Assembly (NCBI RefSeq): GCF_916619195.1
Contig: NZ_CAKAKL010000003.1
Span: 421,950 to 485,949 of the forward strand
DNA: 64,000 bases
Source of the DNA: Inquilinus sp. Marseille-Q2685
GTDB lineage: Bacteria; Pseudomonadota; Alphaproteobacteria; DSM-16000; Inquilinaceae
Direction of reading: 5' to 3'
The translations under genes and the position numbers were made by a program. Positions 16,698 through 24,898 of this stretch are shown piece by piece. The notes under the pieces are model-generated. The model saw nothing but the letters and a program-made list of their open reading frames with translations, searched no databases and had not been told where the DNA came from. Position 1 is the stretch's first letter, and the number at the start of each line of letters is the position of its first letter.

Positions 16698-17987
16698 GTG
16701 AGCACACTCAGCCTTTCCTATGGCCGCGGCCACCTGCCGATCCGCCTGCCGACGGGGGCGCAGGCGACCGTGGTGCGCAAGCGGGCGCTGCCGAAGCTGC
16801 CCGACCCGCGGGGCGCCATCCGCCAGGCGCTGGCGCAGCCGATCGGTGCGCCCGGCCTGGCCGAGCTGGCGCGCGGCCGGCGCAGCGCCTGCATCCTGAT
16901 CTGCGACATCACTAGGCCGGTGCCGAACCGGCTGTTCCTGCGGCCGATGGTCGAGACCATGGTGTCCTCCGGCATCCCGCTGGACCGCATCAGCATCCTG
17001 GTCGCCACCGGCCTGCACCGGCCGAACCTGGGCGAGGAGCTGGCGGAGCTGGTGGGCGACCCCTGGGTGCTGGAGCATGTGCGGGTCGACAACCACGACG
17101 CCCGCGACGCCGCCGCCCATGTCGATTTCGGCCGCACCGCGACGCGCGGCACGCCGGTCCGGATCGACCGCCAGTTCGTCGAGGCCGATCTGCGCATCGC
17201 CACCGGGCTGGTCGAGCCGCATTTCATGGCCGGCTGGTCCGGCGGCCGCAAGGTGATCGCCCCCGGCGTCGCCCATCACGAGACCATCCGCACCTTCCAT
17301 TCAGCCCGGTTCATGGAGGATCCGCTCGCGGTCCAGTGCAACCTGGTCGGCAACCCGCTGCATGAGGAGCAACTCGAGATCGTCCGCATGTTGGGCGAGG
17401 TCTACGCCCTGAACACGGTGATCGACGAGGATCGCGACCTGGTCTGCGTCACCTTCGGCGAGATCATCGCCAGCCACGCCGCCGCGGTGGACTTCGTCAG
17501 CGGCGCGACGCGAGTGCCGGTGCCGCGCAAGTTCAGGACGGTGGTGACCTCCTCGGCCGGCTATCCGCTGGACAAGACCTACTACCAGACGATCAAGGGC
17601 ATGGTGACGCCGCTCGACATCCTTGAACCGGGCGGCACGCTGATCATCGCCTCGGAATGCTCCGAGGGCTTCGGCTCCCCGGAGTTCCGCGCGGCCCAGA
17701 CCCGGCTGGTCGAGCTGGGGCCGGAGCGGTTCCTGGCGACGCTGACGGCGAAGTCCCTGGCCGAGATCGACGAGTGGCAAACCGAGATGCAGCTGAAGTC
17801 GCTGCGCCTCGGCCGGGTGGAGCTCTACACCACCGGCCTCGGCGCGGCGGAGCGGGGCATCACCGGCACGGCTCTCGTCGACGACATCGACGCCGCCATC
17901 GCCGCCAGCGTGGCGCGGTCGAACGACCCGGCGGTGGCGATCATCCCGGAAGGGCCGTACGTCATCCCGTATCATGCGGCAGGGTGA
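16698..17987 (+). CDS. larA: Nickel-dependent lactate racemase LarA (or related LarA-family racemase/epimerase)
   Basis: 429 residues from GTG 16698, with GCGGAG 7 nt upstream. The residues that bind and use the nickel-pincer nucleotide are all seen: H107 in ATGLHRP, H175 in VEPHFMAGWSGGRK, the cofactor-tethering K185 in that same motif, and H201 in FHSARF. They match His108, His174, Lys184 and His200 of the Lactobacillus plantarum enzyme. The known reaction is interconversion of D- and L-lactate; LarA homologues can act on other alpha-hydroxy acids, so the substrate is not proven. Cofactor genes larC, larE and larB lie just downstream behind a convergent regulator. Confidence 0.93.
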   Translation: MSTLSLSYGRGHLPIRLPTGAQATVVRKRALPKLPDPRGAIRQALAQPIGAPGLAELARGRRSACILICDITRPVPNRLFLRPMVETMVSSGIPLDRISILVATGLHRPNLGEELAELVGDPWVLEHVRVDNHDARDAAAHVDFGRTATRGTPVRIDRQFVEADLRIATGLVEPHFMAGWSGGRKVIAPGVAHHETIRTFHSARFMEDPLAVQCNLVGNPLHEEQLEIVRMLGEVYALNTVIDEDRDLVCVTFGEIIASHAAAVDFVSGATRVPVPRKFRTVVTSSAGYPLDKTYYQTIKGMVTPLDILEPGGTLIIASECSEGFGSPEFRAAQTRLVELGPERFLATLTAKSLAEIDEWQTEMQLKSLRLGRVELYTTGLGAAERGITGTALVDDIDAAIAASVARSNDPAVAIIPEGPYVIPYHAAG

Positions 17988-17994
17988 GGGGCCG

Positions 17995-18753
17995 TCAGGG
18001 CGCCGCCTTCGCCTCCGACCGCAGGGCCGCGTAGCGGTCCCGGGCGCGGGTCAGGTGCGCGCGCATCGCCCGGCGGGCCGCGGCGGCGTCGCCGGCGCGG
18101 ATCGCGGCCAGGATCGCCTGGTGCTCCTGCCCGACCCGGCGCAGATGGCGCTCGCGCTCCGCCTGCGACAGGGTCGCGACCGGGATGCGCTGGCGCGGCA
18201 TGACCACGTTGAAGACGTCGAACACCCGGGCGAAATAGGCGTTGCCGGTGGCGGCCAGGATGGCGTGGTGGACGGCCAGATCCTCGCCCAACCCGACCGT
18301 CTCGGCATCGGCCCCCGGCGCCGAGATCGCCGCCAGGAACGCCGCCTGGGCAGTCTCGATGCGCGCCAGCTCCTCCGGGCCGCGCCGCTCGGCGGCCAGC
18401 CCGGCGGCCTCGACCTCGATGCTCAGCCGCAGCTCCAGCACCTGCAGCACGTCGCCGATCGATTGCAGCTTCTCCGCGTCGATGGCGAAGGACCGGGCCG
18501 GCGCGGTCTCGGCCACGAAGGCGCCGAGACCCTGGCGGGTGGTGATCAGGCCGCGGGCGCGCAGCGAGGCGAGAGCCTCGCGTACCACGGTGCGGCTGAC
18601 GCCAGTGGCGTTGACGATGGCCTGTTCGGTCGGCAGGCGCTGGCCTGGCGCGAGGTCGCCGGACGTGATCCGGGCCTCCAGCGCCTGGACCAGGCCGGCC
18701 GTGAGGTTGGGGACCCTCCTGATCGCGTCGAAAACCGAGGAAGCCCCGCTCAT
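17995..18753 (-). CDS. GntR family regulator, FadR subfamily (FCD domain), of the lar locus
   Basis: 252 residues. The winged helix-turn-helix (GDLAPGQRLPTEQ, VSRTVVREALASLRARGLI) is followed by an all-helical FCD domain with the metal-ligand-like segments DLAVHHAIL and EHQAILAAI. The start is the ATG at 18753, preceded by GAAGGG; an in-frame upstream ATG at 18861 would run into the larC promoter. It ends 7 nt from larA and diverges from larC across 125 nt. FCD regulators such as LldR answer to lactate or other small acids, so it is the likely lar switch. Confidence 0.9.
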   Translation of the reverse strand: MSGASSVFDAIRRVPNLTAGLVQALEARITSGDLAPGQRLPTEQAIVNATGVSRTVVREALASLRARGLITTRQGLGAFVAETAPARSFAIDAEKLQSIGDVLQVLELRLSIEVEAAGLAAERRGPEELARIETAQAAFLAAISAPGADAETVGLGEDLAVHHAILAATGNAYFARVFDVFNVVMPRQRIPVATLSQAERERHLRRVGQEHQAILAAIRAGDAAAARRAMRAHLTRARDRYAALRSEAKAAP

Positions 18754-18878
18754 ATCGCCCTTCGCGTCGTCCGTCTTGCGGCGGGCAGGATCGCAGCGCC
18801 GGCGATGCGGCGCAAGGACACCGGTCTCCGCATCGTCGGCGCATTGTGATCGCGCCGGCAATCTGGAACAGTCCGGGC

Positions 18879-20075
18879 ATGGAGCTGCATCTCGATCTGG
18901 TCGGCGGCCTGGCAGGCGACATGTTCATCGCCGCGATGCTCGACCTGTTCCCGGAGCACGAGGCCGGGCTGCACGACAGGCTGGCCCGGACCGGGCTGCT
19001 GGCCGGCGTCGCCGCCCGGCTGGCGCCGCACAATGACGGCGTGCTGGCGGGCCGTCGCTTCCTGGTCGAGCGACCGGGCGGGGCGGGGGGCGGCCACGAC
19101 CATGTCGCCTGGCGCCGGATCCGCGAGGAGCTGGAGGGCTCGGGTCTCGACCCGGCGGTCCGCGGGCACGCCCTCGCCATCTTTCGGCACCTGGCGCAGG
19201 CCGAGGCGCGGGTGCACGGCGTGCCGGTCGAGGCGGTCAGCTTCCACGAGGTCGGGGCCTGGGATTCGATTGCCGACATCGTCGGCGCCGCGCATCTGAT
19301 CGCCGCCGTCGGGGCGACCCGCTGGACCGTCGGCGCCGTGCCGCTCGGCTCCGGCCGGGTGCGCACGGCGCATGGGCCGCTGCCGGTGCCGGCCCCGGCC
19401 ACCGCGCTGCTGCTGCAGGGCTTCGCCGTGGTCGACGACGGCGTCGGCGGCGAGCGCGTCACCCCGACCGGTGCCGCGATCCTGCGCCATCTCTGCGGCG
19501 ACGCCGCCCGGCCGGCGCCGCAGCCGCGGATCCTGGGCGGCACCGGCATCGGCTTCGGCACGCGCATCCTGCCCGGCCTCAGCAACTGCGTGCGGGTGCT
19601 GCGCTTCGACCCGACGGAGGATGCTCCGGGCTTCGAGGCCGACCAGGTGCTGGTGGTGGAGTGCGAGATCGACGACCAATCGGGCGAGGAGCTGGCGCTG
19701 GCGCTGGACCGGCTGCGGAGCCATCCGGCGGTGCTGGACGCGGTCCAGGCCCCGGTCTTCGGCAAGAAGGGGCGGATGATGGCGCATCTCCGCCTGCTGG
19801 CACGGCCGGAGGCATGCGAAGACGTCTTGCGCCTGTGCTTCGCCGAGACCACGACCATCGGCCTGCGCCATTCGGTCCAGGCCCGGGCGGTGCTGCCGCG
19901 GCGCATGGTCGAGGTCGCGGCCGGGGACCGGACGATGCGGGTGAAGGCGGTCGACCGGCCCGGTGGCCGCACGGCCAAGGCCGAGGCCGACGACGTGGCC
20001 GATCTCGACGGGCACAAGGCGCGCAAGGCCCGGCGACGGGCGGCGGAGGAAGCAGTGGAGCGGGACGAGGGATGA
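18879..20075 (+). CDS. larC: Nickel insertion protein LarC, single full-length gene
   Basis: 398 residues starting at ATG 18879 with the family N-terminus MELHLDLVGGLAGDMFIAAM. Further marks are VSFHEVGAWDSIADIVGAA, GRVRTAHGPLPVPAPAT, a RILGGTGIGFGTR segment and the C-terminal KAEADDVADLDGHKARKA. LarC inserts nickel into the pincer nucleotide in a CTP-dependent step. In some Lactobacilli larC is split by a frameshift; here it is one open frame. The stop overlaps larE in ATGA (20072-20075). An in-frame GTG at 18846 is a weaker start. Confidence 0.94.
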   Translation: MELHLDLVGGLAGDMFIAAMLDLFPEHEAGLHDRLARTGLLAGVAARLAPHNDGVLAGRRFLVERPGGAGGGHDHVAWRRIREELEGSGLDPAVRGHALAIFRHLAQAEARVHGVPVEAVSFHEVGAWDSIADIVGAAHLIAAVGATRWTVGAVPLGSGRVRTAHGPLPVPAPATALLLQGFAVVDDGVGGERVTPTGAAILRHLCGDAARPAPQPRILGGTGIGFGTRILPGLSNCVRVLRFDPTEDAPGFEADQVLVVECEIDDQSGEELALALDRLRSHPAVLDAVQAPVFGKKGRMMAHLRLLARPEACEDVLRLCFAETTTIGLRHSVQARAVLPRRMVEVAAGDRTMRVKAVDRPGGRTAKAEADDVADLDGHKARKARRRAAEEAVERDEG

Positions 20076-20878
20076 GCGCGGATCGAACCCGGCTCGAGGA
20101 CGTGCTGGACGGGCTCGGCCCCATCGCGGTGGCGGTCAGCGGCGGCGTCGACAGCATGACCCTGGCCGTGCTGGCGCACCGCCACAGCGGCGGCGCGGGC
20201 GTGACCATGGTCCATGCCGTGTCGCCGGCGGTGCCGCCGCTGGCGACGGCGCGGGTGCGCGACTGGGCCGGACGCGAGGGCTGGGCCCTGACCGTGCTCG
20301 ACGCCGGCGAGTTCGCCGATCCGCGCTACCGCGAGAACCCGGTGAACCGCTGCTACTTCTGCAAGACCAACTTGTACGGCGCGATCGCCGGGCGGGTCGC
20401 CGGCACCATCGTCTCCGGCACCAATCGCGACGATCTGGGCGAGTACCGGCCGGGGCTCGACGCGGCGCGCGAGCACGGCGTGCGCCACCCCTATGTCGAG
20501 GCCGGGATCGGCAAGGCCGGGTTGCGGGCCCTGGCGCGCGCCCTCGGGCTCGGCGACCTGGCCGAGCTGCCGGCCTCGCCCTGCCTGTCGAGCCGGGTCG
20601 AGACCCTGATCCCGATCGAGCCGGAGATGCTGCGCACCATCAACGTGGTGGAGCAGTTGGTGGCCAGCCGCCTGCGGCCGCGCACCGTGCGCTGCCGGGT
20701 CCGCGCCGCCGGGCTGGTGATCGAGCTCGATCCCGGCAGCCTGGCCGGGCTGGGCGAGAGCGGGGCGGCGGAGCTGGAGGCGTCGATCCGCGCCGTGCTG
20801 CCGGACGCCGCCGCGTCGCGGCCGCTGGCCTTCGCCCCGTACCGGGTCGGCAGCGCCTTCGTCGGGGTGCCGGGATGA
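20072..20878 (+). CDS. larE: ATP-dependent sulfur transferase LarE
   Basis: 268 residues. The ATP pyrophosphatase loop SGGVDS lies at residues 23-28. There are three conserved cysteines: C94 and C97 in NRCYFCK, and C171 in ASPCLSSR, the position of the sacrificial cysteine of the L. plantarum enzyme. LarE AMPylates the dicarboxylated nicotinate nucleotide and puts in two sulfurs. The extra CxxC pair fits the three-cysteine LarE class thought to use an iron-sulfur cluster as sulfur carrier rather than destroying its own cysteine. It overlaps larC and larB by 4 nt each. Confidence 0.94.
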   Translation: MSADRTRLEDVLDGLGPIAVAVSGGVDSMTLAVLAHRHSGGAGVTMVHAVSPAVPPLATARVRDWAGREGWALTVLDAGEFADPRYRENPVNRCYFCKTNLYGAIAGRVAGTIVSGTNRDDLGEYRPGLDAAREHGVRHPYVEAGIGKAGLRALARALGLGDLAELPASPCLSSRVETLIPIEPEMLRTINVVEQLVASRLRPRTVRCRVRAAGLVIELDPGSLAGLGESGAAELEASIRAVLPDAAASRPLAFAPYRVGSAFVGVPG

Positions 20879-21555
20879 GCCGGGACGGAGAGGTTACGCT
20901 CGACTTCGGCCGCGGCGGCCGGATCGGCCAGGACGAGGCGATCTACTGCGGAGAGAAATCCGCCGCCCAGATCGCGACGATCCTGGACCTGGCCGAGGGC
21001 GCCGGGGCCGGCCTGCTGCTGACCCGCCTCGATGCGGCGAAGCTGGACGCCCTGCCGGCGGGCCGGCGCGGCCGCATCGATTACTGCCCGGTGTCGCGCA
21101 CCGGCTTCTTCGGCCCGCTGCGGCCGGTCGAGGCCGCGGGCCAGGTGGCGATCCTGTCGGCCGGCACCTCCGACGTGCCGGTGGCGCGCGAGGCGGAGCG
21201 CACCCTGCGCCATGCGGGCCAGCAGGCCAGCCTGTTCACCGATATCGGCGTGGCCGGGCTGTGGCGGCTGACCGACCGGCTGGACGAGATCCGCGCCCAT
21301 CCGGTGGTGATCGTCGTCGCCGGGATGGATGCGGCGCTGGCCAGCGTGGTCGGCGGGCTGGTGGCGGGGCCGGTGATCTGCGTCCCGACCTCGGTCGGCT
21401 ACGGCGTCGCCGCCGGCGGCCGCGCCGCGCTGGACGCCATGCTGGCCAGCTGCGCCCCCGGTCTCTCGGTCTGCAACATCGACAACGGCTACGGCGCCGC
21501 CTGCGCCGCGCTGCGCCTGCTCAACGCCGTCCGCCGGCTGCGCGAGCGGCCGTAG
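20875..21555 (+). CDS. larB: Pyridinium-3,5-biscarboxylic acid mononucleotide synthase LarB
   Basis: 226 residues. LarB carboxylates and hydrolyses nicotinate adenine dinucleotide, the first step to the nickel-pincer cofactor. The C-terminal PurE-like domain is clear: VAILSAGTSDVPVAREA, VVIVVAGMDAALASVVGGLV, VICVPTSVGYGVAAGG and NIDNGYGAA. The N-terminal part holds DFGRGGRIGQDEAIYCGEKS. It is last in larC-larE-larB, with ATG 20875 overlapping the larE stop, and a stem-loop follows at 21576-21605. Confidence 0.94.
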   Translation: MSRDGEVTLDFGRGGRIGQDEAIYCGEKSAAQIATILDLAEGAGAGLLLTRLDAAKLDALPAGRRGRIDYCPVSRTGFFGPLRPVEAAGQVAILSAGTSDVPVAREAERTLRHAGQQASLFTDIGVAGLWRLTDRLDEIRAHPVVIVVAGMDAALASVVGGLVAGPVICVPTSVGYGVAAGGRAALDAMLASCAPGLSVCNIDNGYGAACAALRLLNAVRRLRERP

Positions 21556-21575
21556 CCTTTCCGGGGCGGGTCGAT

Positions 21576-21605
21576 GCCGCCGTCAGCCCTTGGGCTGGCG
21601 GCGGC
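21576..21605. terminator. Stem-loop after larB
   Basis: Arms GCCGCCGTCAGCCC (21576-21589) and GGGCTGGCGGCGGC (21592-21605) pair over 14 positions with one T-G wobble and a TT turn. The T-run is weak (GTCTT). It ends the lar operon and could also serve the convergent hydrolase gene. Confidence 0.6.
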
Positions 21606-21640
21606 GTCTTGCGGTCCGGAACCGGCGGAGGGCCTGTGGC

Positions 21641-22438
21641 TTACCGGGCGGCAACCGTCGCGGCCGACCGGGCGGCCTGCTCGATGACGGCGGCGACTTC
21701 CTTGGGGCGGGACTCGTAGACCGAATGGCTGGCGCCCTCGAGCACGGTGACCTGGCTGTGGGCGCGCTCGTAGTAGAAGCGCTCGAGGTCCGGATTGATG
21801 ATCTTGTCGGCGGCGGCGACGATGCCCCAGCTCGGCTTGGTCTTCCAGGCGGCTGCGGTCATCGGCGCGGAGAACACTGCCGCTGCAGTCGGGACCTGGG
21901 ACTGCGCCTCGAACCTCGCTTGGTCGAGCGGCAGATCGGCCGCGAAATCGGCGGGGAACAGGTCGGGCCGCAGATGGGTGTAGCCGTCCGCCGTCTTCAC
22001 GATCGCGCCTGGCTGCTGCGAGGTGAAGCTCGGCATGTTCTTGCCGAGGGCGGCCTCGTCCTCGCCGACATCCGGCGCATGGGCCGCGACATAGACCAGG
22101 GCCGCGACATGCGGGTCCTCGCCGGCCTCGGTGATGATCGACCCGCCATAGCTGTGGGCCACCAGCACGGTGGGCCCGTCCTGCTGGTCGAGGACGCGCC
22201 TGGTGGCGGCGACGTCGTCCGCCAGGCTGGTCAGCGGCTGCTGCACCATGGTCACGTGGAAGCCGTCCCGGGTCAGGATGTCGTAGACCGGCTTCCAGCC
22301 GGAGGCGTCGACCCAGGCGCCGTGGACCAGCACGATGTTCCTGATCGGCGCGGCGGGCGCGGCCGAAGCGATGGCCGGAGCGGCAGAGGCCAGCAGGGTT
22401 GCCAGCAGGAGGACGCGCTTGCTGTGGAACGGAGACAT
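21641..22438 (-). CDS. Secreted alpha/beta hydrolase
   Basis: 265 residues from ATG 22438, with GAGG 8 nt upstream. A signal peptide follows (KR, then a Leu/Ala core ending in an Ala-rich cleavage site). The hydrolase fold shows IVLVHGAWVDASGW for the oxyanion region and the nucleophile serine in VAHSYGG. The acid-histidine end is near VLEGASHSVYESRP, with histidine in GASH. It resembles periplasmic esterase/hydrolase-like proteins of the AB-hydrolase-6 group. No partner gene is adjacent; substrate unknown. Confidence 0.85.
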   Translation of the reverse strand: MSPFHSKRVLLLATLLASAAPAIASAAPAAPIRNIVLVHGAWVDASGWKPVYDILTRDGFHVTMVQQPLTSLADDVAATRRVLDQQDGPTVLVAHSYGGSIITEAGEDPHVAALVYVAAHAPDVGEDEAALGKNMPSFTSQQPGAIVKTADGYTHLRPDLFPADFAADLPLDQARFEAQSQVPTAAAVFSAPMTAAAWKTKPSWGIVAAADKIINPDLERFYYERAHSQVTVLEGASHSVYESRPKEVAAVIEQAARSAATVAAR

Positions 22439-22825
22439 GAAGCCACCTCGATCGTTGAGTAGCGGGAGAGGTCTCCGAGCGATCCGGAAGCGGCGTCGTC
22501 GGGACCACGGCAACGACGATACGGCCGCCCCGGCCCGCCCTCCATCGGACGGAGGGGCTGACGGGATCCTGCCTTCCGGTCGCCGGACAGAGACTTTGGT
22601 AGGGGAAGGGGCCGGGCCGGCCGGCAGCGACCGGGCAGGTTGGCCCGGGGACGCCGCCCGACGGTCCCAAACCAAGGTATAGGTCCGCCCAACGAACGCA
22701 GGGTCCCGCTCGCCCTTGGTGCGATGGAGCGGCGTGCCGCTTCGCCTCTAGCCTGTGATGGACCAACGGGCTTGATCGCGCATCGCCGTCCGATGCCGAC
22801 GCCGGTCCAGGAGAGGAGGCACCTC
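22439..22825. other. Divergent intergenic region
   Basis: 387 nt between the hydrolase start (minus) and a small plus-strand gene; it must hold both promoters. I see no gene with normal composition and no clear operator. Confidence 0.4.
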
Positions 22826-23068
22826 ATGGGATACGCGCGGAAGATCGACTTCCCGAAGGCAACGGGCTCCACCATGGCCATCTGCGGCTTCGCGGCGTTG
22901 GCCGTGGTCGCGGTGCTCGGCTTCTCGCTCGCCTCCGGCGCCGGGGATGCGCCGGGCGGAGAGCCCGTCACCCTCATCATCCGCCCGCCCGCCGCGGAGG
23001 TGGCCGCCATCGGCGCGATCCCCTTCGACGTGGCGAGCTGCACCACCACCGTTGCGGCGCGTCGCTGA
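22826..23068 (+). CDS. Small single-pass membrane protein, unknown
   Basis: 80 residues from ATG 22826, preceded by the strong ribosome site GGAGAGGAGG. One hydrophobic segment (about residues 17-38) follows a basic N-terminus MGYARKIDFPKATG. The rest is a short tail with TLIIRPPAAEVAAIG and one cysteine. I do not recognise a family. It stands alone and a perfect terminator hairpin follows, which supports a real transcript. Confidence 0.6.
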   Translation: MGYARKIDFPKATGSTMAICGFAALAVVAVLGFSLASGAGDAPGGEPVTLIIRPPAAEVAAIGAIPFDVASCTTTVAARR

Positions 23069-23117
23069 GCGACCGGCACTTCGTCGCTCCCGGTCACGGC
23101 AGCCGGACAGACAGACG

Positions 23118-23147
23118 AACCGCGGAGCGATCCCTCGCTCCGCGGTT
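23118..23147. terminator. Perfect bidirectional terminator hairpin
   Basis: A perfect 13-bp stem, AACCGCGGAGCGA (23118-23130) with TCGCTCCGCGGTT (23135-23147), around a TCCC loop and followed by CTGCTTT. It lies between a plus-strand gene ending at 23068 and a minus-strand gene ending at 23185, so it could serve both. Confidence 0.8.
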
Positions 23148-23184
23148 CTGCTTTCCGGCCGGGGCCGACCGGCGTCCCCGACGA

Positions 23185-23619
23185 TCACTCGCCGCCGGCG
23201 CCGCCATGGCCGTCCAGGACGATCACGCCGCCGTCGCGAAGTGGCATGCCATCCGGGACGCCGGCATCGATCGCCGGCTGAAGCGCCCGGCGCCGGAGCC
23301 TCCGCCCGGACCGGGCGGCCGGCCCGGCGGCCGCAATCCAGAGGTCGATGGCCTGCGCCGAGAGGCGGAGGCAGAGCAGCCGCTGCGCGCCGTCTTCGCC
23401 GGCGCCATCGCGGGCCGCGAGCCGGATCTCGAACCCACCTGTCCGCCTCTCCTCCGACGGGCCGAGCGGCTGCCGCGAGCAGGACAGATGCAGGACGTCC
23501 AGCCGGCGCGCGCCTGCCGGGTCGAGGCGGGACATGAACGAGATGGTCCAGCTGAAATACTGGGCATCGCCGGTACCGACATGGCGCCGAATGAAGGCGC
23601 CCGATCCGCTCCAGAACAT
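23185..23619 (-). CDS. Hypothetical protein
   Basis: 144 residues from ATG 23619, with AGGAGGAGG just upstream. The sequence has mixed composition (MFWSGSGAFIRRHVGTGDAQY, then RLDVLHLSCSRQPLG, EIRLAARDGAGED, QAIDLWIAAAGP) and a Gly-rich end. No known domain is recognised. The good ribosome site and the terminator behind it argue for a real gene; lack of a clear family argues for caution. Confidence 0.5.
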   Translation of the reverse strand: MFWSGSGAFIRRHVGTGDAQYFSWTISFMSRLDPAGARRLDVLHLSCSRQPLGPSEERRTGGFEIRLAARDGAGEDGAQRLLCLRLSAQAIDLWIAAAGPAARSGRRLRRRALQPAIDAGVPDGMPLRDGGVIVLDGHGGAGGE

Positions 23620-23763
23620 CGCCTCCTCCTATTCCGTGATCGTCGAAGGACGGTCACAGGATGGCGGACGGCCGGGGACGGACCCATTCCACTGTGGTTT
23701 GCGCCGGCTGGCGTTTCGGTGGCGCGGGATGGACCCAAGTATAGGGTGCCGACGGGCCGGGGA

Positions 23764-24147
23764 TCAGTCCGGCCGGATCTCGCGCCGCAGCGCCGACGCC
23801 AGGCATCCGATCAGCACCTCGGCATCGACCGGCTTCTCCAGGAAGCCGTGGGCGCCGCCGGCCAGAGCCTTCGACCGCGTCGCCGCGTCGGTGTAGGAGG
23901 TCATGAAGATCACCGGGGACGGGCTGCCTTCCACGTTCAGCCGCGCCTGCAGATCGAGGCCGGTCATGCCCCCCATCCGGACGTCGACGACCATGCAGGC
24001 CACGTCGGACCGGCCCGGAAACGCCAGGAAATCCTCCGCCGACGCGAAAGGCAGGGCGCGGTAGCCCAGTGAGGACAGGAGATCCTCCAGCGCCTCGCGG
24101 ATGGCCTGGTCGTCGTCGACGATGGCGATGACGGGGGAATGGGACAC
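23764..24147 (-). CDS. Single-domain response regulator (receiver only)
   Basis: 127 residues from GTG 24147, with GAGG 5 nt upstream. A lone receiver domain: the acidic pocket is in AIVDDDQAIREAL, the phosphorylated aspartate in CMVVDVRMGGMTG, the switch Thr/Ser in VIFMTSYTD, and the conserved lysine in GFLEKPVDAEVL. No output domain. It is the third gene of a kinase-regulator-regulator group on the minus strand, about 120 nt behind the FixJ-type regulator. It probably competes for phosphate or acts by protein contact. Confidence 0.88.
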   Translation of the reverse strand: MSHSPVIAIVDDDQAIREALEDLLSSLGYRALPFASAEDFLAFPGRSDVACMVVDVRMGGMTGLDLQARLNVEGSPSPVIFMTSYTDAATRSKALAGGAHGFLEKPVDAEVLIGCLASALRREIRPD

Positions 24148-24265
24148 GATACCTCTACGGACGGCAAAACGGGACTGTGGCCCGCCTATCCTAGATAGGC
24201 GAGGTGCCGCCGGCCGGATACCATACATAGGTGCAGGACGAAGCGGCTGGCCGGCCCGGCCGGCA

Positions 24266-24898
24266 TCACAGCCCCAGCAGCTCGGCCTTCCGCACCAGGT
24301 CGGCGACCGACCGGACCTCCATCTTCCGCATGACGTTGCCGCGGTGCAGCTTGACCGTGATCTCGCTGATGCCGAGCAGGCCGGCGATCTGCTTGTTCAT
24401 CAGGCCTTTCACCACCGCCGCCATGACCTCGGCCTCGCGCGGGGTCAGGGTGGCGGCCAGAGCCGCAACCTCCTTCGCCGCCGCGGCCTCCCGGCGCTGC
24501 GCCAGATCCTTCTCGATGGCGGCGGTCACCGCGTCCAGCATGTCCTGGTCGCGGAAGGGCTTGGTCAGGAAGTCCAGGGCCCCGGCCTTCATCGCCCTGA
24601 CGCTCATCGGGATATCGCCGTGGCCGGTCATGAAGATGATCGGCCGGGTGTTGCCGCTGCGCGCCAGCTGGGCCTGCAGGTCCAGCCCGCTGAGCCCCGG
24701 CAGGCGGACATCGAGGATCAGGCAGCCGGGCCGGTCGGTCGGGGCGGCGTCGAGCAGCTCCCGGGTCGAGCCGAAGCTCTTCGCCTCGATGCCGACCGAG
24801 CGCAGCAGATCGGACAGCGCCTCGCGGATCGCCTCGTCGTCGTCGACGATGAGGACGAGAGGCGTGGCGGCGGATGTCGTCGCGGCTGGTGCTTTCAT
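24266..24898 (-). CDS. FixJ/NarL-type response regulator
   Basis: 210 residues. The receiver domain has VLIVDDDEAIREAL, phospho-aspartate in CLILDVRLPGLSG, FMTGHGDIPMSVRAMKAGALDFLTKPF, typical of the FixJ group, and then a LuxR-type helix-turn-helix (LTPREAEVMAAVVKGLMNKQIAGLLGISEITVKLHRGNVMRKM). It is a DNA-binding activator driven by the kinase encoded just upstream, whose stop overlaps this ATG by 4 nt. Target genes are not evident in the window. Confidence 0.94.
   Translation of the reverse strand: MKAPAATTSAATPLVLIVDDDEAIREALSDLLRSVGIEAKSFGSTRELLDAAPTDRPGCLILDVRLPGLSGLDLQAQLARSGNTRPIIFMTGHGDIPMSVRAMKAGALDFLTKPFRDQDMLDAVTAAIEKDLAQRREAAAAKEVAALAATLTPREAEVMAAVVKGLMNKQIAGLLGISEITVKLHRGNVMRKMEVRSVADLVRKAELLGL

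Noticed and set aside
17972..20488. Long minus-strand frame across the larC/larE region
   Set aside because: Arg/Pro/Ser-rich shadow of larC, larE and the GntR gene; no domain seen.
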